The notes beneath the pieces are model-generated. The model made no database searches. It was not told the DNA's origin and saw only the letters and a list, made by a program, of their open reading frames with translations. This document shows positions 43,681-51,960 of a stretch of 64,000 bases of DNA, piece by piece. Location of the stretch: assembly GCA_964577375.1 (NCBI GenBank), contig CAZNYW010000015.1, forward strand, positions 4,645-68,644, in the 5' to 3' direction. Within the stretch, counting starts at the first letter, position 1; each line of letters opens with the position of its first letter. Origin of the DNA: DATKUC01 sp964577375 (lineage in GTDB: Bacteria > Spirochaetota > Spirochaetia > DSM-27196 > DATKUC01). The translations under genes were made by a program, and so were the position numbers.

Positions 43681-44610
43681 GTGTCACGAATAATCCGGAT
43701 CGTCACATCCTCGCTGGCGACGCTCGAGCATGTGCACCCGCCCTACAATATTCGCATTCCCGGGGTAGAGGAAAACGTCAGACTGGCCGAAGAGCTTCTG
43801 ACCTCTGCCGCGGCCTATGATCCTGACCTCGTTCTCCTGCCTGAGACCTTTGCCCTCGCAGGCATGTCGGCGGCGGAGATCGAACAGGTCGCGGAACCGG
43901 CGGACGGGCCCATCCATCAGATGCTCTCTTCAATGGCACAGGCCGGCCACATGAACATCGTCGCCGGACACCTGGTCCGCGACGGCTCTCGAGTCGCGAA
44001 CCGCGCCCTGGTGTTCGACCGAAGCGGGAGCCTCGTCACCACTTACGACAAGATGCATCCGGTAGGGAACGAGCGGCTGGCAGGCGTGGCCCCGGGAAAG
44101 AGGCCGGGCATAGCCGAGCTCGATGTGGGGACAATCGGGCTTGCCATCTGTTTCGACATCAACTGGCCGGGCATCTGGGCCGAGTTCGCCGCGAGAGAGG
44201 TCGATCTCGTTGCCTGGATATCCGCCTACGACGGCGGCTTCCCGCTTCAATCGTATGCGTGGCAGCATCAGTACCCTATCGTGTCCTCGGTCTACACCTA
44301 CAACGCGCGGCTCTACGATATCGCGGGCGATGCGGTGACGCTGACCTCACGATGGCAACGGCTCGGTATGTGCGAGCTCAATCTGGATCGGGCGCTTTTC
44401 CACACCGACAACCAGATGGAAAGGATAATCGATATCCAGAAACGATACGGCGACCAGGTTTCCGTCAGAAGCTATACGGAGGAACACCTTTTCATCCTCG
44501 AGTCACGTGCGCCGGAAAGGAGCGTTGCAGACATAATCTCGGAGTTCGGGCTGGAAACCTACCGGGATTACATCCGCAGGTGTACCGAGCCGCCTTCCGG
44601 GCAACCGTGA
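43681..44610 (+). CDS. Carbon-nitrogen hydrolase (nitrilase family)
   Basis: A 309-residue amidase/nitrilase-superfamily protein with the complete catalytic triad Glu55 (LLPETF), Lys124 (YDKMHP) and Cys157 (AICFDINWP). It hydrolyses an amide or nitrile, releasing ammonia; the substrate is not known. A GTG start at 43681 is likely but has no strong ribosome site and may be coupled to the reductase gene 10 bp upstream. The C-terminal 60 residues extend beyond the core fold. Confidence 0.85.
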   Translation: MSRIIRIVTSSLATLEHVHPPYNIRIPGVEENVRLAEELLTSAAAYDPDLVLLPETFALAGMSAAEIEQVAEPADGPIHQMLSSMAQAGHMNIVAGHLVRDGSRVANRALVFDRSGSLVTTYDKMHPVGNERLAGVAPGKRPGIAELDVGTIGLAICFDINWPGIWAEFAAREVDLVAWISAYDGGFPLQSYAWQHQYPIVSSVYTYNARLYDIAGDAVTLTSRWQRLGMCELNLDRALFHTDNQMERIIDIQKRYGDQVSVRSYTEEHLFILESRAPERSVADIISEFGLETYRDYIRRCTEPPSGQP

Positions 44611-44627
44611 CGAGGTGCAGTTGAAGG

Positions 44628-45137
44628 CTATTCGCCGCTTCGCCGGCCGATGCTCATCTCCGGCGGATTTGCGAGCGTCTGAAACACCACGCAGTACCGC
44701 TCGGTGAGCTGCAGCAGCTTATCCATCGACTGCTCGTCCGCATCGGTGTCGAGATCGAAGCTGAGCCGTATCTTCTGGAATCCGACAGGCACCTCCCTCG
44801 ACACTCCCAGCGTTCCCCGAAAGTCGAGATCACCCTCGGCGCGCACCCGTCCGCTCCGAACGGAGATGCCCATAGCCGTGGCGAGCGCATTCAGCGTTAC
44901 GCCCGCGCAGGCGGCAAGCGCCTCGAGCAGCATGTCGCCCGAACAGGCATGCATTCCAATTCCGCCCGTCGCGGGGTGGAGTCCCGCCTCGACAAGCGCC
45001 TTTCCGGTACGAACGCTGCAGGTGACTCCCTCGCCCAGGTTGCCCTCCGCGCTGAGCGTCACCAGCGCATCCGCCGGTGAGCTGCGATAGCGCTCTTTGA
45101 TCGGCGCCTGAATCGATCGCAATTTGTCTGAATCCAT
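44628..45137 (-). CDS. OsmC/Ohr-family protein
   Basis: A 169-residue OsmC-like protein. The conserved cysteine region HACSGDMLLEALAACAGVT (Cys65, Cys77) and a second cysteine in ERYCVVFQTL (near residue 149) suggest thiol-based peroxidase activity against organic hydroperoxides. AAAGGAATT precedes ATG 45137. It is convergent with the nitrilase gene and upstream-adjacent to repeat copy 2. A redox regulator is not seen. Confidence 0.85.
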   Translation of the reverse strand: MDSDKLRSIQAPIKERYRSSPADALVTLSAEGNLGEGVTCSVRTGKALVEAGLHPATGGIGMHACSGDMLLEALAACAGVTLNALATAMGISVRSGRVRAEGDLDFRGTLGVSREVPVGFQKIRLSFDLDTDADEQSMDKLLQLTERYCVVFQTLANPPEMSIGRRSGE

Positions 45138-45290
45138 CGGTTGAATTCCTTTCAGAGAAACCTGACCGGGCGCGCCCCGGTGACCGGCGTTTCCGCGATT
45201 GCAGAAGGACGCATCGAAGCGTCGCCGCTGTTCTTAAGTCAAACAGTAATGTATTCAGCACGATGTGTCTCTCTGAAAGACGCCGAATGA

Positions 45291-45426
45291 GTATCAGCGA
45301 GCATGTTGATAAATGGCTCTATATCCTTTCAGTACTGATTCTTAGCTGGAATAATCCCGAAGGAGACCGGCTAACTGTCGACACCGCGCGTAACCGGCTC
45401 GGCGGCATCAACACGCTTCTTTATAC
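45291..45426 (+). repeat. Dispersed 136-bp repeat, copy 2
   Basis: It aligns end to end with copies at 30211 and 60762. The left end reads TATCAGCGAGCATGTTGATA and the right end GGCATCAACACGCTTCTTTA, an imperfect inverted repeat of the left. It shares internal blocks TTTCAGTAC, TTAGCT and TCGACACCGC with copy 3. It occupies the gap between the divergent OsmC and surface-protein genes, and a TATAAT box lies 38 bp beyond its right end. Confidence 0.78.
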
Positions 45427-45440
45427 CCAGGGCGTTCCCC

Positions 45441-45469
45441 GTTTCAGGGAAATTTATCCTACCTATAAT
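45441..45469 (+). promoter_or_regulatory. Promoter-like TATAAT downstream of repeat copy 2
   Basis: A consensus TATAAT (45464-45469) sits 17 bp after the weak -35 candidate GTTTCA (45441-45446). Initiation near 45476 would drive the surface-protein gene with a very short leader. Confidence 0.45.
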
Positions 45470-45485
45470 TGTATTATTTGAGAAA

Positions 45486-46760
45486 TTGCAGTATATTGTG
45501 GAGCACGTGCGAATCCGCCACAGCAATCCCAAAAACATTGATCACTCAAGCAAAGTTGCTCTCCGGAGCAGGGATAGCCATCTCTCGTGTGTCGGCTTCT
45601 ATTCGGCCGGCATCGCCATTCTGTTCTTCACCGTGAGTGCACTGGAGCTCAGCGGGCAGGCGGTCGTCCTCCACAGATTCGAATCGCCCACGCCCGATCC
45701 GAAGCTCGAAAACGTACTCTACCTGGCCGCCGGTGTTGCTCTGCTGCATGCGGGGCTCTCCAGCACGAGGCAGACAGACGGGGAGGACTATATCCTGTCC
45801 ACATCCTACCGCGAAGCGGCAGGCCGCGCGAGAATTACCTACTCGCTCCTCGGAGCCGATTCACACGCCGGTCCACTTGCCGCGGAGACGATTGAGGTGC
45901 CGGTTGAGCCGGGGCTCGACGAACGGATCGCCGCGGCGATGCGGGGTCTGCTGAAGACCGCCGGGATCAGACCTTCCCCGTCGCCGAACGCGAGGATTGA
46001 AGACCTGCTTCCGGCAATTTCATCCGGCGGCGCAGGCGGTGTGCGATCGACCGGAAGCGGGTTGCCGCCAGCGACGCCGGAACCTGCAGTACCGCCACCT
46101 GTGGAGCCACCGCCGGGTGAACTGCCGTCGGTGCCGCTGAACCCGCCGGAATCGGTCGCCGCCGCGGAACCGGCTACCGAGGGCTGGTCTGCTCCCGACG
46201 CGAGTCCTCCGCTACCCGCGAGTCCGCCGGTTCCGTCTGTCCCTGTTCAACCGGGCGCGTCGCCGGCAGGGCGCGGCCCGAAGGTCAGGTTCGATGCTTC
46301 GATTTCCGCCGCGGGTGTGCTCTTTTTCGGGCAGCTGACCGAATTCGTTCACTACGGGGCCGGTGGAGTGGTTACAGCCGGCATTGCATTTCCCGGAAGG
46401 TCCGTTACCACCACTGTCGCGGCCGAAATTTCGGCTGTCCGAGGCTTCAACGACGTCAATGTTTCAGGCGGACCGCTCTACCTGCTCACTGTCGGACCGA
46501 CGATTCGGGTCGGCAGCGCGATCGGAGGTCCCGCACAATTCGCCGGAGGGGTGTCAGGGGGGGCCGCAATGGTCACGGTCGCCGCGCCGGCGGGAACGCT
46601 CGTAAAAACGGTACCCTATTCGGCCGCTTCGGCGAGTGCGCTCTTTTCCATAGGGGGAGGATTTTCTCTCGGAGGTGAGGTACGTTTCATAGTAGTATTT
46701 GATCAGAGCGCGCTGATTATGGCCGCTGCGCCTGCGGTGACGCTCCGGGTGGAAATGTAA
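45486..46760 (+). CDS. Proline-rich surface protein with predicted outer-membrane beta-barrel end
   Basis: Up to 424 residues. A hydrophobic segment at residues 38-58 (FYSAGIAILFFTVSALELSG) resembles a signal peptide, so the true start may be later than the TTG at 45486; GTG 45507 with nearby GGAG is another candidate. Residues 195-265 are a Pro/Ala/Ser-rich linker (VPPPVEPPPGELPSVP). The C-terminal 150 residues alternate polar and hydrophobic strands like a small outer-membrane barrel and end in VTLRVEM with a near-terminal aromatic-poor strand. Function not recognised. It is coupled to the lipoprotein gene 1 bp downstream. Confidence 0.6.
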   Translation: MQYIVEHVRIRHSNPKNIDHSSKVALRSRDSHLSCVGFYSAGIAILFFTVSALELSGQAVVLHRFESPTPDPKLENVLYLAAGVALLHAGLSSTRQTDGEDYILSTSYREAAGRARITYSLLGADSHAGPLAAETIEVPVEPGLDERIAAAMRGLLKTAGIRPSPSPNARIEDLLPAISSGGAGGVRSTGSGLPPATPEPAVPPPVEPPPGELPSVPLNPPESVAAAEPATEGWSAPDASPPLPASPPVPSVPVQPGASPAGRGPKVRFDASISAAGVLFFGQLTEFVHYGAGGVVTAGIAFPGRSVTTTVAAEISAVRGFNDVNVSGGPLYLLTVGPTIRVGSAIGGPAQFAGGVSGGAAMVTVAAPAGTLVKTVPYSAASASALFSIGGGFSLGGEVRFIVVFDQSALIMAAAPAVTLRVEM

Positions 46761-46761
46761 A

Positions 46762-47382
46762 ATGCGTACCGTATCGACTGCCTTTCTGACGATACTGACA
46801 TTCTCTTTCGCGTTGTCCGGATGTGACTCCTACAATCTGCTCGATCAGTTTCGCAGAAGCGTGGCCGTGGAGCTTGCGGTGCAGCAGAGCAGTCTCGAGC
46901 AGGGGGAGACTACGACCCTCTATCCAAGCGGAGGCACGCCGCCCTACTCGTTCGCTGTCATTGCAGATAACATCTACGCCTCCGGAACGTATGGTTCGGT
47001 AACCGGCGAGGTCTATACCGCCGGAACTGCAATCGGGACAGTGACGATCCATTTAGTTGATTCGGCCGGTGCGACCACGAACGCAACAATCATGCTGATT
47101 CCTCCGGCGCCGACCATCAGCTCCGTGACGTCTTCGGGATCGCCACCCAAGAACACGGTAACGTGGGCCTCCTACGGAAGCACGAGTAAGATAGGCGGAT
47201 TCGTCATTCAGCGGTCGACCGACGGCCTCACCTTCGCCGACCAGGGGACCTCGGGATCGACCGCCACGAGCTATCTCGACGCTACGAACGTTCAGCCGGG
47301 AAAGACCTACTACTATCGCGTGCTCGCGGTCAACGGACCGATGCGCTCACGCGCCTCTTCGATTCTTGCCGTAAGCACGTAG
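46762..47382 (+). CDS. Lipoprotein with fibronectin type III-like domain
   Basis: A 206-residue lipoprotein with lipobox ALSGC at residues 17-21. Residues 30-115 look like an immunoglobulin-like strand domain (GGTPPYSFAVIADNIYASGTYG). Residues 120-206 fit fibronectin III (TVTWASYGSTSKIGGFVIQRSTDG...KTYYYRVLAVNG). It begins immediately after the surface-protein stop, so the pair are co-translated and likely work together at the outer membrane. No enzymatic motif is seen. Confidence 0.75.
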   Translation: MRTVSTAFLTILTFSFALSGCDSYNLLDQFRRSVAVELAVQQSSLEQGETTTLYPSGGTPPYSFAVIADNIYASGTYGSVTGEVYTAGTAIGTVTIHLVDSAGATTNATIMLIPPAPTISSVTSSGSPPKNTVTWASYGSTSKIGGFVIQRSTDGLTFADQGTSGSTATSYLDATNVQPGKTYYYRVLAVNGPMRSRASSILAVST

Positions 47383-47407
47383 TTCCTGATCGTAACGAAG
47401 GGTCAAC

Positions 47408-48304
47408 TCAATTTCCCGTATCGCTTCCGAGCATGCCTTCGGCGGCCGCGTAGGCCTCCGCCTGCCCGTTGAGCCGTTCTCGCTCCCCGTATCTCTGAAG
47501 GAATCGGTCAAAGGACTCGAGAAGTCCGGGATAGGCTGCGCGTGCCTCCGGCGTGCTGATGAGAGCTCGCACCAGGGCGCGCGTGTCCAGCTCCTCGAGC
47601 CCCAGAACCTGTGGTGAGTTCAGAGACTGCAGTTTCAGTCCGAGCTCGGCACGGGCCGAGCTGATTTCACTCGTAAGCCGTGACACGGTCTCTGAGAGCT
47701 CGGATATGCGCGCCCGGTCCTTCTCGATTCCCGCCAGATCACTCTGTGCCGAGGTCTGGCCGCCGGTGCCGACGTTTTGACTGCGTTCAAGCGTTCGGAT
47801 GATCAGGCGGCTGTCGTCCAGCTGAGTCTGAAGGGCCGTTATTCGCTTTTGCAGAAGCGCGGTAAGCGTAACGGTGCTCGCCGGGGCGAGGCTGTCGGCT
47901 CCTGCGGCAATCGTCGCGGGCTCCGGCGGAGGCGGCGGAATACTTCTCGAAAGGATCTGGTTCCGCTCCGCCCTCGCCTGGTTAAGCTGCTGCCTTACCT
48001 CCGCCACCTGCGGGGGCGACGCGTTGTTCCGGATGAGAAGAAGATAACGCCGATTGAGGTCCGCGATCTCCTGGTCCTTTTGCAGTAGCTCCTGGTCGGT
48101 CTGGGACTTCAGCTCCTGGAGCAGTCGCCATTCGGTGGTGATGAACTTGCTTTCATTCAGCGAGATCGCGGCGAGCCGGTCGTGGTAACGGGCGAACGCC
48201 ACCCAGAGGAATGCTGCACCAAAAAGAAGCAGGCCCAGGTTTGACAGTAGAGGGAACCAGTCTTTTTTCTGTCTGGGTTGAGAATCATCAAAGGAGCTCT
48301 GCAT
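47408..48304 (-). CDS. Membrane-anchored coiled-coil protein
   Basis: A 298-residue protein with one N-terminal membrane helix (LLSNLGLLLFGAAFLWVAF, about residues 18-38), then long heptad-rich coiled coil (about 60-245) interrupted by a Pro-rich patch (SIPPPPPEPAT), and a C-terminal helical end. Start ATG 48304 is chosen because upstream sequence overlaps the divergent HD-GYP gene and lacks protein character. No known family recognised; it could be a cell-envelope scaffold. It is divergent from the HD-GYP gene. Confidence 0.65.
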   Translation of the reverse strand: MQSSFDDSQPRQKKDWFPLLSNLGLLLFGAAFLWVAFARYHDRLAAISLNESKFITTEWRLLQELKSQTDQELLQKDQEIADLNRRYLLLIRNNASPPQVAEVRQQLNQARAERNQILSRSIPPPPPEPATIAAGADSLAPASTVTLTALLQKRITALQTQLDDSRLIIRTLERSQNVGTGGQTSAQSDLAGIEKDRARISELSETVSRLTSEISSARAELGLKLQSLNSPQVLGLEELDTRALVRALISTPEARAAYPGLLESFDRFLQRYGERERLNGQAEAYAAAEGMLGSDTGN

Positions 48305-48364
48305 TGCGGGCCGCCTGCCGTCAATAATATCACCGAATCGAGCGGAGGTGATATACTGCGGCCT

Positions 48365-49783
48365 ATGCGCGGCCGCGTTCGCCTGAGATTCAGACTCTTC
48401 CTCACGATTCTCCCCCTCGTGGTCATGGTGGTCCTGGTCAGCGCCGTATTTGCCTCGCTCGAGTCGAGGGCGGCTCTCACCCGTATCGCGAATCGGCACA
48501 TGGCCTTCAAGGCGGAACAGCTTCGCAACTACTTCTTCAGCGAGTGGAAGGTCATGTCCGATCTCGGTCTGAGCTCCGATCCTGCCTACCAGTTGGCTGC
48601 CGAAGAATCCTTCCGCTCCTACGCCGCCTCACTGCTTCGGACGCGCACGGAGCTGATCATCGCCTTTGACGGGAACGGCAGGGAGGTGATGAACGTAGCA
48701 ATCGGAACCGGCGCGGGTGCCAGTGCGCCGCAGCAGGGCTCCGGGGAACCGGAAAAGCTCGAGCCGGGATGGTTCAACAAACGGCTCCTCGGGGAAGACC
48801 GGGTCGGTGTGGCGTTCAATCTGGAACCGATCAACTGGACGGTGGCGGTCACGGAGCTCGAATCCGCGTTCTTTTCCGACGTCCGCAGCATCGAATACAT
48901 TCACCTCTGGATCCTCATCGTCTCAGTTGCAGTTGTCACCGTTTTTCTGTCGGTCTTCATCGGCTACGTAGTCCGCCCGGCCGAGCGGCTTACCGCGACA
49001 ATTCAACATATCACCGTGACCAACGACCTCACGCAACGGGCACAGGTCGAGTTCGCCGATGAGATCGGAACACTTGCCGGTTCGTTCAATACGATGATTT
49101 CGGCTCTCCAGGCCAACTACAGGAAGCTGGAGGAGACGAGCAATGCAGAGCGGATCGCACGGCAGACGGCCATCGAACGAGAGGAGGAGACCCTCTACCT
49201 TCTGGGCAGAGTGTCTGATTTCCGCGACATGGAAACCGGCGTCCATCTCAAGCGGATCGGCGCCCTGTCGGCGCTGCTTTCGAAGCTGCTGGGCCAGAGC
49301 GAAGAAGAGCAGACCCTCATGCGGAACAGCGCGCCGCTGCACGACATCGGCAAGCTTGCCATACCCGAAGCGATCATCCAGAAGGAGGGTAAGCTCACCG
49401 CGGAAGAGTACGAAGCGATGAAGCTCCACGCTTCAATCGGGCACGAGCTGCTGAAGGGCGCCCGGAGCATCTATCTGATCGAGGGCGCACAAATCGCGCG
49501 CACCCATCACGAAAAATGGGACGGCAGCGGCTACCCATCCGGCCTCGCGGGTGAAGAGATACCCCTTTCCGGCCGGATCGTCGCCATAGTTGATGTTTTC
49601 GACGCGCTTTTGTCCTCCAGACCCTACAAGAAGGCGTGGGAACCCGAACGTGTCCGCGACTACATTCGCGAGCAGAGCGGCCGGCACTTCGATCCGGCAC
49701 TCGTGGACGTATTTCTCGAAAACTTCGACGCTTTCCGGGAGTACTTCATCTCCTGCGAACAGACTTTCAAGGAACAGACATAG
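48365..49783 (+). CDS. HD-GYP domain protein with membrane sensor and HAMP
   Basis: About 472 residues. Helices at residues 8-28 and 178-200 flank an extracytoplasmic sensor. HAMP follows, then an HD-GYP phosphodiesterase domain with HDIGK and THHEKWDGSGYPSGLAGEEIP, which binds two or three metals and degrades cyclic di-GMP. It should lower cyclic di-GMP in response to an external signal. ATG 48365 is given, but GGAGG lies 16 bp upstream, so an in-frame CTG at 48356 with 7-bp spacing is a real alternative start. Confidence 0.85.
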   Translation: MRGRVRLRFRLFLTILPLVVMVVLVSAVFASLESRAALTRIANRHMAFKAEQLRNYFFSEWKVMSDLGLSSDPAYQLAAEESFRSYAASLLRTRTELIIAFDGNGREVMNVAIGTGAGASAPQQGSGEPEKLEPGWFNKRLLGEDRVGVAFNLEPINWTVAVTELESAFFSDVRSIEYIHLWILIVSVAVVTVFLSVFIGYVVRPAERLTATIQHITVTNDLTQRAQVEFADEIGTLAGSFNTMISALQANYRKLEETSNAERIARQTAIEREEETLYLLGRVSDFRDMETGVHLKRIGALSALLSKLLGQSEEEQTLMRNSAPLHDIGKLAIPEAIIQKEGKLTAEEYEAMKLHASIGHELLKGARSIYLIEGAQIARTHHEKWDGSGYPSGLAGEEIPLSGRIVAIVDVFDALLSSRPYKKAWEPERVRDYIREQSGRHFDPALVDVFLENFDAFREYFISCEQTFKEQT

Positions 49784-49802
49784 CGCCTCACCGGGAGGGG
49801 TC

Positions 49803-50918
49803 ATGGACAATCGAAACGGCTACATGCTTGGGGGCAGGTCTGCCCGCCGCGGATATGACTGGTGGTGGCACAGCCTCTGTGCCACGTCGGAGGCGACCGG
49901 AATGATCAGGCCCTTCTTCATCGAGTATTTCTTCATCAATCCGGCGCTTGATGCGGAACGAGTGGTTCTCGGCCAGGATCCGGAAAATCGAAAGGCGAAG
50001 CTTCGCCCCTGCTACGGCATGCTCATGGCCGGATTCCGGGACAGCGGCGAAAGCGCGCAGATACACAACTACTATCCGCTCTCGGTTTGCCGTGCCGACG
50101 GGGAGCAGATGGATGTGAGGATCGGCGACGCTGTCGCCACTGAAACTCGGCTGAGCGGGTCGGTCGCGCTCGAAGCGGCCGAGGCGCGCGCCCGTCCGGA
50201 GCTCATGTCCGATCCAGGGCGGATCAGCTGGGAGCTCTCTGCGGAGAAACTCCTTTCGTACTCGGTCGGCTGGGGGACCTCCCGCCTGCTCCGGTCACTC
50301 GGAGCCCTTCAGATGTCGTGGCACATTGCGGGAATGCTCACGAGGTACAGCGGCAGGATCATCTGCAACGGCGAAACCTACAAGGTCGAGCCGGAAACTT
50401 CGTACGGCTACCAGGACAAGAACTGGGGCAGCGACTACACAAATCTCTGGGTGTGGCTGAACTGCAACAGTTTCACGAGCGACCGAAAAGGCAGGAGACT
50501 TTCGCGAACGAGCCTCGTTCTCGGCGGCGGCCGTCCGGTTCTCTTCGGGGTACCGTTTCCTCGCCGCCTGCTCGTAGCCTTCTACTACGAGGGAGAGCTT
50601 TTCGAGTTCAACTTTTCGAAGTTCTGGACCGGCAGCCGGCAGACATTTGGCTGCCCTGTCACCGAAGAACAGATCGAGTGGAACGTCGAAGCCTCGAATC
50701 GCAAAGCGAAGATCGAAATTCATTTTTCCTGCCCCCGAGACTCCATGATCCGGATCAACTACGAAAATCCTGACGGCCGGAAGCTTCACGATTCGCTCTG
50801 GAACGGCGGTCACGCGCAGGGCACCGTTCGCCTCCTTCTCCGGACCCGGCATGGATGGGAGGAGCTCGATCTCTGCCGGGGCGAGTACGGGGGATGTGAG
50901 TTCGGCGAGCAGCGGTGA
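49803..50918 (+). CDS. Tocopherol-cyclase-like protein
   Basis: A 371-residue protein resembling the plant/cyanobacterial tocopherol cyclase (VTE1) family, mainly through the motif YGYQDKNWGSDYTNLWVWL and the following NCNSF segment, with many aromatic strands as in a large beta-barrel. In plants the fold cyclises plastoquinol-type heads; distant bacterial members have no known activity. Start ATG 49803 has GGGAGGGG upstream. It follows the HD-GYP gene by 19 bp. A link to the quinone genes at 14-17 kb is speculative. Confidence 0.65.
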   Translation: MDNRNGYMLGGRSARRGYDWWWHSLCATSEATGMIRPFFIEYFFINPALDAERVVLGQDPENRKAKLRPCYGMLMAGFRDSGESAQIHNYYPLSVCRADGEQMDVRIGDAVATETRLSGSVALEAAEARARPELMSDPGRISWELSAEKLLSYSVGWGTSRLLRSLGALQMSWHIAGMLTRYSGRIICNGETYKVEPETSYGYQDKNWGSDYTNLWVWLNCNSFTSDRKGRRLSRTSLVLGGGRPVLFGVPFPRRLLVAFYYEGELFEFNFSKFWTGSRQTFGCPVTEEQIEWNVEASNRKAKIEIHFSCPRDSMIRINYENPDGRKLHDSLWNGGHAQGTVRLLLRTRHGWEELDLCRGEYGGCEFGEQR

Positions 50919-50993
50919 GAATAGCACCTTGCCGCGTTCACCGGGCAAGTCGGTTTGCGCTGCAATAGTCTGGGCTGTTCAATCTCCAAAAAA

Positions 50994-51013
50994 ACGCAAC
51001 AAAATGGTTGCGT
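50994..51013. promoter_or_regulatory. ArsR-type operator 1
   Basis: ACGCAAC-N6-GTTGCGT is a perfect 7-bp inverted repeat. It matches operator 2 at 51035-51054, with centres 41 bp apart (about four helical turns), so both sites face the same side of the DNA. The likely binder is the ArsR-family regulator encoded two genes downstream. Confidence 0.7.
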
Positions 51014-51034
51014 AAATTCGCGGCACGCGTTATT

Positions 51035-51054
51035 ATGCAACCAAAGAGTTGCAT
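51035..51054. promoter_or_regulatory. ArsR-type operator 2
   Basis: ATGCAAC-N6-GTTGCAT is a perfect 7-bp inverted repeat that abuts the ATG of the SRPBCC gene. Binding here would block transcription elongation or ribosome entry. It shares the consensus AYGCAAC-N6-GTTGCRT with operator 1. Confidence 0.7.
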
Positions 51055-51501
51055 ATGGAACAAAACCGCATCGAGAAGCACATTGATCTGGACGCGTCGG
51101 TTTCCAGGGTCTGGAAGGCGCTGACTGACCATATAGAATTCGGTCAATGGTTCGGGTGCAGGCTCGAGGGCCCGTTTGCCGTAGGGAAGACCACTTCGGG
51201 GAAGATCACCTATCCCGGCTTCGAACATCTGCAATGGGCGGTCGACGTAAAGAAGATGGATCACGAACGATTGTTTTCATTCACGTGGCATCCCTATGCG
51301 GTCGATCCCGAGGTCGATTACTCGAAGGAGACGCCTACGCTTGTCGAGTTTCACCTCGAAGAAACAGCGGACGGCACCCACCTGACGGTGGTTGAATCCG
51401 GGTTCGAAAAGATCCCTGCCAACCGGAGGCTCGAGGCCTTCCGCATGAACGAAGAGGGCTGGATCGAGCAGCTGAAGAACATCGCGAACCATGTCCGATA
51501 G
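51055..51501 (+). CDS. SRPBCC/AHSA1-domain protein
   Basis: A 148-residue START-like hydrophobic-cavity protein (activator of Hsp90 homologue family). It shows IEKHIDLDASVSRVWKALTDHIEFGQWFG and a late HLTVVESGFEKIP. Such bacterial proteins are often paired with an ArsR regulator, as here. It overlaps the ArsR gene start by 11 bp, so the two are coupled. Ligand unknown. It could sense or sequester a hydrophobic compound. Confidence 0.85.
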   Translation: MEQNRIEKHIDLDASVSRVWKALTDHIEFGQWFGCRLEGPFAVGKTTSGKITYPGFEHLQWAVDVKKMDHERLFSFTWHPYAVDPEVDYSKETPTLVEFHLEETADGTHLTVVESGFEKIPANRRLEAFRMNEEGWIEQLKNIANHVR

Positions 51502-51829
51502 TGTCCTGCCGCAGCGCTTCTCCCTGCAGGCGCATATGTTTGCCGCGCTGGGCGACGAGACCCGGCTTTCGCTGGTCGTGAGACTCTGCAGCGTCTCGCG
51601 CCAGTCGATTTCTCAACTTTCCGGGGGAACGCGGCTCACGCGGCAGGCGATTACCAAGCACCTCAAGGTGCTCGAGCGGGTCGGGCTGGTCCGGAGTCAC
51701 AGAATGGGGCGGGAGACGCTGTACGAGTTCGACGCCGCCCCCATCGAAACGATGGCACAGTACCTGGATCTGGTATCCAGACAGTGGGACAAAAAGCTCA
51801 CCAGCCTGAAGAGATTTCTCGAGGAATAG
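51491..51829 (+). CDS. ArsR-family transcriptional regulator
   Basis: A 112-residue winged-helix repressor: FAALGDETRLSLVVRLC...SISQLSGGTRLTRQAITKHLKVLERVGLV is the ArsR/SmtB signature. It has one cysteine (Cys33, in VVRLCSVS), so a classical metal site (CxC) is absent, and it more likely senses an organic ligand or acts with the SRPBCC partner. It overlaps the SRPBCC gene and should bind the two upstream palindromes. Confidence 0.87.
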   Translation: MSDSVLPQRFSLQAHMFAALGDETRLSLVVRLCSVSRQSISQLSGGTRLTRQAITKHLKVLERVGLVRSHRMGRETLYEFDAAPIETMAQYLDLVSRQWDKKLTSLKRFLEE

Positions 51830-51960
51830 CCGGGCCCGCTGTCTTGTTGCGCTGTTGCGACCGGAGAGCCGCTTGTGGCGCGTTCTCCGAGGCAGGGGTG
51901 CCTGCGTTACGATCATCACGGGAGAAACTCAGCTAAACCCACGGTATGAGGAGGAAACGG

